A stretch of DNA of 37,479 bases, taken from contig JACDAE010000090.1 in the NCBI GenBank assembly GCA_013695595.1, positions 1 to 37,479 on the forward strand, written 5' to 3'. The DNA comes from Ktedonobacteraceae bacterium. GTDB lineage: Bacteria > Chloroflexota > Ktedonobacteria > Ktedonobacterales > Ktedonobacteraceae. Below, piece by piece: positions 7,073 to 17,600 of the stretch. The translations under genes and the position numbers were made by a program. Below the pieces are notes generated by a model. It searched no databases. It saw nothing but the letters and a program-made list of their open reading frames with translations, and was not told where the DNA came from. Each line of letters begins with the position of its first letter. The stretch's first letter is position 1.

Positions 7073-9556
7073 CTATATCATCGATGCTAATGGCGCACTA
7101 CAACTGGCGCAAAATCGTGCAATACGCGTATTTACTCCACCACATTTACTACAAACAACGAGTTGTGGCAAGGAAGCAGATTGACTGCTATCTTGCTTCA
7201 CAACCTGTCGACGTGTAACAGGTTCCCGTTCCCGCTGTGGAGCAGGAGGAGAAGCGACCTGAGGTCGTCGTTCCATCTTTTCCCCGACCTGGGCAACATT
7301 CTGTTGAACATTCCTGTTCACAGTAGCAGCAGGCCGCCTGCTAGTCTCTGTCTTTTCCGCAACTTGAGGCGCACGAACCGTAGTCTCAGCCATAGTGCGT
7401 AGATCGACGAAATAAAGCATACATCCACCTAGAGAAACATGGTCACCGTGCGAGAGCCGATATGGATTATCAATGCGCGTCTGATTCACCATAACGCCGT
7501 TACTGCTGCCCAGGTCGCGAATATAAAAACCAGTCGGGCCAGTGAAGACTTCAGCATGTCGGCGCGAAACGACTGGATCTGCAAGCTCAATATCCATACC
7601 TTCCTCTCGTCCGAGCAGCATTCGCTTCTCATTATTAAGGAGAAAGACTATAGGAGGGCGATTGCCTTCTTGCGTTGTATCCTCTGTCAGTACAATGAAT
7701 GCGGCAGATTCTTTAAAGGTGGCAACAACTCCAGCGGGAAGGGACATCTTTGCGCCGGGTAGAAGGAGCGAACCATCGAGTTTGAGCACTGGTTGGCCCA
7801 GTTTACCTGCATCTGCTTCCTGCATCTCTGGAATACCTGCCAGAGAAGGGCTGCCTTCGGGAATCTTTTTTGCCTGCTTATCGATACTACGCATAACGAA
7901 ACTAAATTTTACGACTTTCCCAAAACGTACTATGTCCCTGGTTTTGAGTATATACGTACTTGAAGGTTCCAGGCGCATATCGTTCACGAACGTACCATTG
8001 GAGCTACCCAGATCATGAAGGATATATTGACCATTGAGGTAGCTAATTTCGGCCTGACGGCGTGAAACGGTCGCTTCATCGAGCAAAAGCTGCACACCTG
8101 GTTGACGACCAATGGTAAGCACTTTCGTCTGACTTAGCAGCATCTCCCCGGACTGGCCGGGCGTTTGATCTATTGGAACCAACAAAGCTTCAACGAGAGG
8201 TCGTTGCTCAAGCACGATATTGGTTGACATTCCTTCCGGGTATGCCGCACGCTTAAGCGCGGCATCTCCTGATCTGCTGACACTCAAAATAGGCGGTGGA
8301 ACGCCCTGTCGATCGAGCCACTCATTCAATTTGAAACTATCCTCAAACAACACAGAGGCTACAGGGAGCAGATTAACGCGATGATCGATGGCACGTTTGA
8401 AAGTAAGCGCCTGTTTGCGATTGCCAAGCGAGAGCATACCCACTGGTATACCATCTTTTAGCAACACTTTACGATACATACGCGGCCTGGGTTTGGCAAT
8501 AATCTCCTGATAGCCTGGAGCATTTGTAATACCAACCGAGGCGAAATCGAGTCCATAGAGAAACGTAGCATTATAGAAAGTGCTGGCTTGAAAAGAAGTG
8601 TTGTTGTCAAGTAGATCAAGCATACTATATGCTGCGGCGCGTGCCTGCTGAACGGCGGGATACCATTGTCCAAGCACACGTGTACGACCAGTGAGTTGAT
8701 CTGTCGTTTCAACGACATCGCCGGCGGCATAGATATCAAGGGTATTGGTACGCATCCTACTATCAATACGCACACCTCGTCCGCAGGCAATCCCACTTGC
8801 TTTAATAAAATCTATTATCGGTTCGATGCCAATGGCAATAACAACCGTTTCACAGGCAATTTGTTCGCCGCTCTTCGTCACTAACCCGCTCACGCTCCCT
8901 TGATCCCCAAAAATCTCAACGACTTCTTCTTCCAGCCGCACATCGACTCCATCGCGTTGTTCTTGCTGTAGTACGAGGTCAGAGGCAGTCGCATCGAGAA
9001 CTTCAGACCAGACCGTACGTCGTCGTAAAATATGAGTGACGGAATAATTGCGGTGCCTCAGCGTCTCAATAGTTTCCAATGCCAGGGTACCACTTCCAAT
9101 AACCACAACATGCCGTGTCTCATTCAGATTCTGCAATAGCGCCTGATAGTCATTGACATGGCGTAAAGTGTAGACGCCTTGTAACTGTTGACCTGGACAA
9201 TTCAGGCGTGCGGGACGGGCACCATTTGCTAACAATAAACGGTTATAGCTAAGCTGACGACCACTTTGAAGCTGCACACGATGTTGGGCTGGCTGTATAC
9301 CTACAACGCGCTCAGGCAAAAAGCGAATCATATGATCCTGGTAAAAGCTGGTAGAGCGTGCACTCAATTTATCTTCGGAGAGGCGACCACCTAGATAATC
9401 TTTCAAGGCAGGACGATAATAAACAGGAGAGGGATCGTCGGCAATCACCCCAACAGTCGCTGCGGAATCTTCTGCACGCAAAATCTCAGCGGCAGTTGCA
9501 CCAGCAATGCCGTTTCCAATAACCAGATATGTTGGGGCTATTTGCTCCTCAGCCAT
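7073..9556 (-). CDS. FAD-dependent NAD(P) oxidoreductase (NirB/rubredoxin-reductase-like) fused to two FHA domains and a C-terminal zinc ribbon
   Basis: YLVIGNGIAGATAAE FAD motif, YAAGDVVE. FHA motifs GRQPG..VSRRQAEI..DLGSSNGTFVN and GREEG..VSRRHAEV..DLGSSNGVMVN. CSKCGG...CASCSAP. RBS ggagg before MAEEQ. Confidence 0.9.
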   Translation of the reverse strand: MAEEQIAPTYLVIGNGIAGATAAEILRAEDSAATVGVIADDPSPVYYRPALKDYLGGRLSEDKLSARSTSFYQDHMIRFLPERVVGIQPAQHRVQLQSGRQLSYNRLLLANGARPARLNCPGQQLQGVYTLRHVNDYQALLQNLNETRHVVVIGSGTLALETIETLRHRNYSVTHILRRRTVWSEVLDATASDLVLQQEQRDGVDVRLEEEVVEIFGDQGSVSGLVTKSGEQIACETVVIAIGIEPIIDFIKASGIACGRGVRIDSRMRTNTLDIYAAGDVVETTDQLTGRTRVLGQWYPAVQQARAAAYSMLDLLDNNTSFQASTFYNATFLYGLDFASVGITNAPGYQEIIAKPRPRMYRKVLLKDGIPVGMLSLGNRKQALTFKRAIDHRVNLLPVASVLFEDSFKLNEWLDRQGVPPPILSVSRSGDAALKRAAYPEGMSTNIVLEQRPLVEALLVPIDQTPGQSGEMLLSQTKVLTIGRQPGVQLLLDEATVSRRQAEISYLNGQYILHDLGSSNGTFVNDMRLEPSSTYILKTRDIVRFGKVVKFSFVMRSIDKQAKKIPEGSPSLAGIPEMQEADAGKLGQPVLKLDGSLLLPGAKMSLPAGVVATFKESAAFIVLTEDTTQEGNRPPIVFLLNNEKRMLLGREEGMDIELADPVVSRRHAEVFTGPTGFYIRDLGSSNGVMVNQTRIDNPYRLSHGDHVSLGGCMLYFVDLRTMAETTVRAPQVAEKTETSRRPAATVNRNVQQNVAQVGEKMERRPQVASPPAPQREREPVTRRQVVKQDSSQSASLPQLVVCSKCGGVNTRIARFCASCSAPLASMI

Positions 9557-9637
9557 TCCAATCCTCCACAATTCCAGGCAAGCAACCCAATATATAGGTA
9601 AAGCTACTACTATATAGTTTCAAATAACCAGCCATTT

Positions 9638-11104
9638 CTATGTTGTGATCGTGCCATCAGCAAGAACAGTGATTTTAATAGAAGCAAGGGGGGTTTGTGC
9701 TGGCCCCTGAACAACTGCAGCATTCCGAGCCGGGTTGAAAGCAGCATCGTGACACGGACATTTTAGTAAGCTATCCTGCACATCATAATGAACCGAACAG
9801 CCAGCATGAGTACAGGTCGTATCGAATGCAACAAACTTGTTATCTGGCAAATGAATAATCACACCAGGATTATGCTGATTAGCAATAGGAAAAGTTCTCG
9901 CGCTATTCAGCGGCAGATCTGCACGATGCGCCAGAACGCTGCCATTTCCTCCCGGCTTTCCTTTGGCAGGTGCTGGCGCAGCAGGCAGAGTTTGCTGTGT
10001 ATTTGGAGCACCCTTTCCACCAACAGGAGAGTTATTTTGCACTATTTTTACGCCCGCAATGCCTCCCACCGTCACTAGACCACCACCAGCAGCAAGCAAT
10101 ATAACCAGGCGGCGACGCGACATATGTACCCGTTTACGTTTCAATTTCACAAGCTTCAACGAAGAAGAGGTCTGATTCAATGATTGCATTGGAAACGGTG
10201 TAACAGGTAGTACAGTATTTATAGGAGAGTATGGCTCGTCCGGCGCAACGATCTGATGATAGGCCTGAGCAAATGCGACAGGCTGACGATAGCGCTGCAT
10301 AGGCTCCTTCGCCATAGCCTTTGTGATAATAAGATTGAGTCCAACTGGAAGTCCCTCACGCCACACCTTCAAAGATGGAACCTCCGCATAGAGATGCTGG
10401 CGTGTGACCTCCTCGCGCGACTTCCCACTAAATGGGGAATGGCCGGTAAGTAAGCGATAAAGCACGGCACCCATTGCATAAATATCTGTATAAGCGTCAA
10501 CTGGCTTGCCAAGCAACTGCTCTGGAGAACTGGATTCGCTACTACCGCTAAATTTGTTGGTTCGTTGATCCTCATGGAGGCTTAATTCATACATACGCAT
10601 CAACCCAAATTCACCTACCGTCAGTTGTCTGTTCGCTTGCATATAAATGCAGGCAGTTGACAGATTGCGGTGAATTACCGCATGCTGATGTGCATATTCA
10701 AGGGCGGAGGCAAACTGATCAAGGTAGCGACCAACCGAATTCAGATCGGTGGGAACATTCTGTGCGAGCAGGCTACGCAGGGAAGTCAGAGGAACATGTG
10801 GATAGACCAGATATGGGATGCTCTGATAGTTACCATAATCGAGAAGTGGCAAAATGTGAGGATGCTGAAGGGATGCGACCTGATTTGCCTCCTGTTGAAA
10901 GCGTCCCAGAAAGACAATATGCGCATCGGTATTGAGTTCATTCTCTTGAAATTGGGTGCCCACAAAGCGAATGACATAGGAAGTTCCAGCTCGCGAGCTC
11001 GCCATGAAGACAGGACCCCATTTGCTCTGTTCCAGCAATTGTTCCAGATGATAATTGCCCACAGTGGCCCCAATAAATTTCTCCAGAAATGGACGCTCAA
11101 TCAT
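9638..11104 (-). CDS. Pseudokinase-TM-Rieske [2Fe-2S] fusion protein
   Basis: Kinase fold with degenerate motifs (VIRFV, HRNLSTACIY, VGEFG). SRRRLVILLAAGGGLVTVGGIAG membrane segment. Rieske motifs CTHAGC and CPCHDA. RBS ggggagg before MIERPF. Confidence 0.9.
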   Translation of the reverse strand: MIERPFLEKFIGATVGNYHLEQLLEQSKWGPVFMASSRAGTSYVIRFVGTQFQENELNTDAHIVFLGRFQQEANQVASLQHPHILPLLDYGNYQSIPYLVYPHVPLTSLRSLLAQNVPTDLNSVGRYLDQFASALEYAHQHAVIHRNLSTACIYMQANRQLTVGEFGLMRMYELSLHEDQRTNKFSGSSESSSPEQLLGKPVDAYTDIYAMGAVLYRLLTGHSPFSGKSREEVTRQHLYAEVPSLKVWREGLPVGLNLIITKAMAKEPMQRYRQPVAFAQAYHQIVAPDEPYSPINTVLPVTPFPMQSLNQTSSSLKLVKLKRKRVHMSRRRLVILLAAGGGLVTVGGIAGVKIVQNNSPVGGKGAPNTQQTLPAAPAPAKGKPGGNGSVLAHRADLPLNSARTFPIANQHNPGVIIHLPDNKFVAFDTTCTHAGCSVHYDVQDSLLKCPCHDAAFNPARNAAVVQGPAQTPLASIKITVLADGTITT

Positions 11105-11384
11105 TATCAACCTCCCCAGACGCATACAAGCACACGTTCTAAATTTGCTATCATATCAGAGTATACGTCAGAGATGTGGCTTGCAGCATCAAACACATTA
11201 CCCATTTCCTACACAGACATACCCAAAAATACATGATGGCAAAAAATAGACAAGATTTGCACGTGATAGAATCTTCAATGTGGTAGTCTGGATAACAACT
11301 ATTGTGATGGCAGTTTTGACATTGCTCATCATTCTGACAACAATCTTTCCCAACCTCTAACAAGAGTAGATCATAGGAGAAAAC

Positions 11385-12491
11385 ATGTCTGTACGAGCCG
11401 TAGTGCTACCTGCACCAAATTCTGCCCCTATAATACGCGAGTTTGAGGATCCGATACTGGAGGATGGTGCAGTATTATTGGAAACGATTGCCTCCGAAGT
11501 CTGTGGAACCGATGTCCATCTGCTCCATGGGCACCTGAGTGGTGTACCGTATCCGATTATTCCAGGGCATGTCAGCGTCGGACGTGTGCTCCAGGTTAAA
11601 GGAATGGTGCGAGATGTCGAAGGAGAAGCGATTGTAGCAGGCGAGATCGTGACCTTCCTCGATGTCCATCGCACCTGTGGGCATTGCTGGTATTGTCAGA
11701 TAGCGAAGGCGTCGACGCGCTGTCCTGAACGCCGCGTTTATGGTATCACGTACTCATCTAATGAAGGCTTGCTGGGTGGGTGGAGCGAACGGATCTTACT
11801 GCTACCAAGCGTCCATATTGTAAAACTGCCGCCAGCGCTTCCGCCAGATGTGTTCATGGCTGGCGGCTGTGGTCTTCCCACCGCTCTGCACGCTGTACAA
11901 CGTGGCGATGTGACCTTTGGAGATACCGTGGTCGTCCAGGGTGCAGGACCTGTAGGATTATGTAGCGCTGTCCTGGCTCAATTGCAGGGTGCCAGCAAGA
12001 TCATTGTCATCGGTGGGCCACCGCAACGATTGGCAATTGCACGTGCGCTTGGTGCAGATCTGACCATTGATATAGCCGAACACGGCCCGGACGAGCGTTT
12101 GCGTATTGTGCGCGATCTTACACATGGTCGAGGTGCTGATATCACGATTGAGGCGACAGGTGTTCCATCTGCCGTTGCTGAGGGGCTACGCCTGACACGT
12201 GATGCTGGTACGCTGGTTGTAGTGGGACAATATACCGATCACGGAGCGGTTAGCATTAACCCGCACCTGGAACTCAATCGTCCACATCTACAAATACGTG
12301 GCTGCTGGGGTAGCGATCTGGGCCATCTTTATCGTGCGGTAAACACGCTGGCTCGCCATGCCGAACGCTTTCCCTGGCGCTCAATGATCAATGGCCGTTA
12401 TACACTGGAGCAGGCTGATCAGGCGCTGTTAGCGGCGGAGCGGCAGGAGAGTATTAAGGCGTTGATTTTGCCGAATGGGCCATTGATTTGA
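11385..12491 (+). CDS. Zinc-dependent medium-chain alcohol dehydrogenase family protein
   Basis: GHVSVGRV, CGHCWYCQIAKASTRC structural zinc motif, VVQGAGPVGLCSAVLAQ Rossmann motif. Confidence 0.9.
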   Translation: MSVRAVVLPAPNSAPIIREFEDPILEDGAVLLETIASEVCGTDVHLLHGHLSGVPYPIIPGHVSVGRVLQVKGMVRDVEGEAIVAGEIVTFLDVHRTCGHCWYCQIAKASTRCPERRVYGITYSSNEGLLGGWSERILLLPSVHIVKLPPALPPDVFMAGGCGLPTALHAVQRGDVTFGDTVVVQGAGPVGLCSAVLAQLQGASKIIVIGGPPQRLAIARALGADLTIDIAEHGPDERLRIVRDLTHGRGADITIEATGVPSAVAEGLRLTRDAGTLVVVGQYTDHGAVSINPHLELNRPHLQIRGCWGSDLGHLYRAVNTLARHAERFPWRSMINGRYTLEQADQALLAAERQESIKALILPNGPLI

Positions 12492-12616
12492 CCGTATTTT
12501 TTACAGAAGTGAGACTGCCATACAATAATTTACGAATTAAATACTAATTTTTAGGTATTGACGTATCTAAGACAATAGATCGTGTTAGCTGTTTTTATAT
12601 TAGTGGAGGCAAATAG

Positions 12617-13507
12617 ATGTCAAAGCACCCGCTGGCTGAAGTATTTGGATTTACTACCCGTGATTTCTCTTCAGATGCCGAGAGATATCGGAGAAACAAG
12701 TTGTGCCCGTTTAATAATAAAGTTCCCTCGTGTACAAAAGATAAAGCTGAGAAGCCGCTAGGAGTTTGTAGTGTATACGATGCAGATAAAGTAGTCATTA
12801 CCTGTCCAATACGCTTTCGTCAAGATTGGCTGATAGCTGAAGATGCTGCTTCCTTCTTCTTTCCAGCAAATTTATCCTGGACCTCCCTTACAGAAGTCCG
12901 CATCAATGATAAATATGGGCGTTCAGCGGGCAATATAGATGTGGTACTTGTTGCATATGACGATACTGGCCGCATTGTTGATTTTGGTTCGCTCGAAGTC
13001 CAGGCTGTCTATATTTCAGGCAATATCCGTAGAGCATTTGAATACTATATGGAAGCACCGACTGATCGTGCAAATATGGACTGGTCGAAGCAACGCAACT
13101 ATCCACGTCCAGACTATCTCTCTTCTTCACGTAAGAGATTAGCTCCTCAACTCATTTACAAAGGTGGTATCCTTCATGCGTGGGATAAAAAGCAAGCAGT
13201 TGCAGTAGATAATAACTTCTTCAATACTCTGCCTCGTATGGATGAAGTTTCGCAAGAAGAGGCTGAAATGGCATGGCTAGTTTATGATCTTGAACTTAAT
13301 TCATCACAAACCCGCTATCGTTTGAGCCGTTCCAGGACAGTTTACACGCAATTTATCCCCGCGTTGGATAAAATCACAACAGCGGAACCTGGCAATGTAC
13401 AAAATTTCATTGAACATCTACAGGAGAAACTAGATGAAAAGTTAGAAAGCGGCGCACCTCCAGACGCCCCTACATTGCTTGATGCTCTTGGAGGAGAGAG
13501 CTTGTAG
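12617..13507 (+). CDS. NotI-family type II restriction endonuclease
   Basis: Resemblance to NotI recalled from family knowledge: CPF..C..GVCS..CP metal-binding cysteines and the LEVQ (LEIQ-like) catalytic segment. Adjacent methylase. Confidence 0.8.
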   Translation: MSKHPLAEVFGFTTRDFSSDAERYRRNKLCPFNNKVPSCTKDKAEKPLGVCSVYDADKVVITCPIRFRQDWLIAEDAASFFFPANLSWTSLTEVRINDKYGRSAGNIDVVLVAYDDTGRIVDFGSLEVQAVYISGNIRRAFEYYMEAPTDRANMDWSKQRNYPRPDYLSSSRKRLAPQLIYKGGILHAWDKKQAVAVDNNFFNTLPRMDEVSQEEAEMAWLVYDLELNSSQTRYRLSRSRTVYTQFIPALDKITTAEPGNVQNFIEHLQEKLDEKLESGAPPDAPTLLDALGGESL

Positions 13508-13559
13508 AGATTTGTCTCCTTGTATTTGTTTACGATGCGATATTCTTGTGGAGTAATAG

Positions 13560-14477
13560 ATGCAATACACATTATTTGATAATGTCAGATCTATATCAAT
13601 TGTAAATGTAAGCTCAGTCCCTAAGCGTAGTCCTTTCCGTTATGCGGGTGGCAAAACCTGGATCATTCCTCATATCAGGCTATGGCTATCTTCACAAATC
13701 AGGCAAAGGTACAATCTCACACCTATTCAACCCTTACTACTAGTTGAACCTTTTGCGGGAGGAGCAGCTGTAAGTCTAACCGTAGCAGCCGAGAAGCTTG
13801 CTGACCACGTTATCATGGTCGAATTAGACGAAGAAGTGGCGGCGGTATGGCAAACTATTCTTGACGAAAACAATTGGGCATGGCTTGCAGACGAAATCGA
13901 AACTTTCGATCTCATCAATAAGAATGTTGAAGCTCTTCTCGCAAAAACCAGCCTCACGCAAAAAGAACTGGCATTTAAAACTATTATCAGAAATCGTGTC
14001 AATCGTGGTGGTATTTTAGCCCCTGGTGCCGGTATTCTTAAAGAAGGTGAAAATGGAAAAGGACTTAAATCACGCTGGTACCCAACTACACTCAAAAAAA
14101 GAATACAGGCAATTGTAAAGATGAGAGATACCATCAGCTTCATAGCCGGTGATGGGCTGCAAATCCTTAAAGAGAATAGCGAACGTCCTGACACAGTATT
14201 CTTCATCGATCCTCCATACACAGTGGGAGGGAAAAAAGCAGGAAAGCGCCTTTACAAGCATTTTGAGCTAAACCATGAAGAGTTATTTGAAATTGCTGAC
14301 AAGTTGCAAGGTGATTTTCTAATGACCTATGATGATACAGATGAAATACGAGCACTTGCAAAGGCACATAATTTTGATGTCCAGACTGTGCCTATGAAAA
14401 ATACGCATCATGCAAAAATGAATGAATTATGCATAGGCCCCAACCTGGAATGGTTGCGGCCGGCTTTACAGTTGTAA
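13560..14477 (+). CDS. DNA adenine methylase, D12/Dam class
   Basis: PFRYAGGKTWIIP (SAM motif), FAGGAAVSL, FIDPPYTVGG (DPPY catalytic motif). Confidence 0.92.
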   Translation: MQYTLFDNVRSISIVNVSSVPKRSPFRYAGGKTWIIPHIRLWLSSQIRQRYNLTPIQPLLLVEPFAGGAAVSLTVAAEKLADHVIMVELDEEVAAVWQTILDENNWAWLADEIETFDLINKNVEALLAKTSLTQKELAFKTIIRNRVNRGGILAPGAGILKEGENGKGLKSRWYPTTLKKRIQAIVKMRDTISFIAGDGLQILKENSERPDTVFFIDPPYTVGGKKAGKRLYKHFELNHEELFEIADKLQGDFLMTYDDTDEIRALAKAHNFDVQTVPMKNTHHAKMNELCIGPNLEWLRPALQL

Positions 14478-14580
14478 GACGGGTCCATACCACCATCCTC
14501 TTCAACAACAGGGCTACATGTAAAACAAAAGCAAGGTCAATACGTTCTATACAATGAACGTACCAATTCTTTCTCAACTC

Positions 14581-14609
14581 TTGACAATTAGAACATATTT
14601 TCTTATACT
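14581..14609 (+). promoter_or_regulatory. Promoter for dnaE: TTGACA-N17-TATACT
   Basis: Near-perfect sigma70-type consensus, 36 bp upstream of the dnaE start. Confidence 0.75.
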
Positions 14610-14644
14610 TTAGATGCAACATATTTTAATGGAGGTCCTTCCGC

Positions 14645-17600
14645 ATGGGCATAGATTTCGCTCATTTACATGTTCATACCGAATACTCGCTTTTAGATGG
14701 TTTTAGCCGTACTAAAAAGATTGTACAACAGGCGAAAGCCAAAGGGATGCAACATCTTGCTATTACCGATCACGGCGCAATGTACGGCGCAATTGAGTTT
14801 TACAAGGCATGTAAAGCGGGAGGCATCAATCCTATCATAGGCATTGAGGCATATCTCACCGAAGATATGCATGATCACTCCAAGCGCTACAGCGACGATT
14901 ATCATCACTTGCTCTTGCTGGCGAAGAATGATATCGGTTATCGTAACCTGCTCAAACTGACCACTATCGCCCATACGGAGGGATGGCACCTCAGGCCACG
15001 TATCGACAAAAGAGTGTTGCAACAATATTCGGAAGGACTGATCGTCACTTCGACCTGCCTCTCAGGCGAAATCCCCAAGTTGCTTCTGAAAGAGAAGGTA
15101 GACGAAGCATATAAAATGGCCGATTGGTATCGCGATGTCTTTGGGCCTGAGCACTTCTATCTGGAAATTCAGGAACACCACGGTATATTTGATGATGGTA
15201 AACCTTCACCACAGGCACAACTCAACCAGTTGCTGTATCGCATGCATAAAGATAAACAGATCCCACTGGTGGCAACAAACGACCTGCATTATATCGACGA
15301 GCACGACCACGCCTCACACGATGTCCTTCTCTGTGTCCAGACTGGCAAACAACTTGATACTCCCAAACGCATGCGCTTTGATAGCCAGGAATATTATCTG
15401 AAAAGCCCAGAAGAGATGTCTCAACTCTTTCCTGAATTACCCGATGCTCTACTCAATAGTGTGCGTATTGCTGAGCAGTGTAGCGTTGATCCTCTCTCTT
15501 ATAAAGCTCAATTGCCCAACTATCCAGTTCCTTCCGGATACGAATCATCTGATCAGTACCTCTATACGCTTTGTATGCAAGGGCTTCGGGAGCGCTTTGG
15601 AGAGGTAACAGAGCAGGCAAAACGACAACTGGACTACGAATACAACATGATTGCGGAGAAAGGTTTCGTGCCCTACTTCCTCATTGAGTGGGACTTTGTG
15701 AACTATGCTCGCTCGAATGGGATTCGCTGTTCCGCAAGAGGTTCTGCCGCCGGAAGCCTGTTAGCCTACTCGCTTGGTATCACCAATGTTGATCCGTTGC
15801 GCTATCAGTTGCCATTCGAGCGGTTCTTCAATACCGAACGTGCCGACATGCCTGATATAGATATGGACTTTCCTGATGATCGGCGTGAAGAAGTCATCGA
15901 ATATGTCGCCCACAAATATGGTGATGACTGTGTCGCACAGATGGTCACCTTTAATACGATGGCAGCAAAAGCGGCAGTAAAAGATGTTGCCCGTGTCATG
16001 GGACAGCAAGATGTCGGGGACCGTATCACACGCCTCATTCCTACCGGCCCAAAAGTAACCTTGCAGGGATCGCTGGACTCGGTAAGAGAACTCAATGCCC
16101 TCTACAACGAGAGTAAACCTGTACAAGAGATCATCGACCAGGCATTGAAATTAGAAGGATCAGTACGTACAACGGGAGTCCACGCGGCAGGTGTGATCGT
16201 CGCCAATGAATCCCTGGAGCATTTTGTTCCATTGCAATTGCGCGACCCCAAAGATCCATCTAAAGGTCGTATTACACAGTATGAACAGATGCACCTGGAA
16301 GAGTTGGGATTGATCAAGTTTGACTTTCTAGGGCTCTCCAACCTGACCATTCTGGATAATGCAGTCAAGTTTATTAAGCTCTCGCGCAATGAGGATATAG
16401 ACCTGGAAAGGGTGCCACTCGATCCAATCGGCGATGAGATACAAGATGAAAAGCGTCGCAAGTCGTTTGAGTTGCTGGCAAGCGGTGAAACAACAGGTGT
16501 CTTCCAGTTGGAAGGACCCAAGATGCGTGAGTACATCAAACAGCTCAAACCGACGCGAGTAGAAGATGTAATGGCAATGATCGCCCTGTATCGCCCTGGC
16601 CCAATGGATAGTATTCCTGATTTTGTTGCCGCGAAACATGGAAGAAAGAAGATCACCTATCTTGACCCGCGTCTAGCTGAATGGTTGGAAGAATCCTATG
16701 GCATCATCGTGTATCAGGACCAGGTGCTATTCATCGCGGTAAACATGGCTGGTTTCTCCTGGGGCAAAGTCAATAAATTCCGTAAAGCACTCAGCAAAAA
16801 GATGATGGATGAGGTAGAGGGGTACAAGGTTGATTTTGTGAAGGGTTGCGTCAAAAGTGGCATGAAGCAGAAGGATGCAGAAGAACTTTTCACGTTGGTC
16901 CTCCCATTTGGTGGATATGGCTTTAACAAGGCTCACGCGGCAAGCTACGCGGTCGTCGCCTTCTATACAGCTTATCTCAAAGCAAACTACACAGCCGAGT
17001 TCATGGCCGCCACAATGACAACAGAGGCTGCTGACGCCAAGAAGATCGCAAATGCTATCGCCGAATGCAAGCGTATGGGCGTCGAAGTACTTGGACCTGA
17101 TGTAAACAAAAGTGATCGCGGCTTTGCAGTAGAGAACCAGGGTGTGCGCTTTGGTCTTCTGGCAATCAAAGGCATCGGTGAGGGGCCAATCGGTGAGATC
17201 GTGCGTGCCCGCAATGAAGGTGGCCCCTTTAAATCGCTGGCTGACTTCTGCACACGCGTCGATCCCAAATTTGTTGGTAAGGGTGCCATTGAAACGTTGA
17301 TCAAGGCGGGTGGCATGGATTCGCTGGCTGATGGCAAGCGGCATATGTTACTTGATGCTGTAGACCGTGCCATGCAATTCGGTAAAAGTGAACGAGCGGC
17401 AAAAGAACATGGAATGGTCAGCCTCTTTGGTGATATGCAGGAGATAGAAAGCGCAATAGAGTTTGCCCTCAATCTAAAGGCGCTAGAGATCTCGCGCAAG
17501 CAACTTCTAGCATGGGAGAAAGAACTTATCGGCGTCTATATCTCCAAGCATCCGCTTGCGTATCTCAGCGACCTTTTCGCCGAACATGTCACGCATAGTA

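Noticed and set aside
7163-9571. Possibility that the FAD and FHA domains are two separate genes
   Set aside because: Continuous 832-aa reading frame with no internal stop, and sensible linker between domains.
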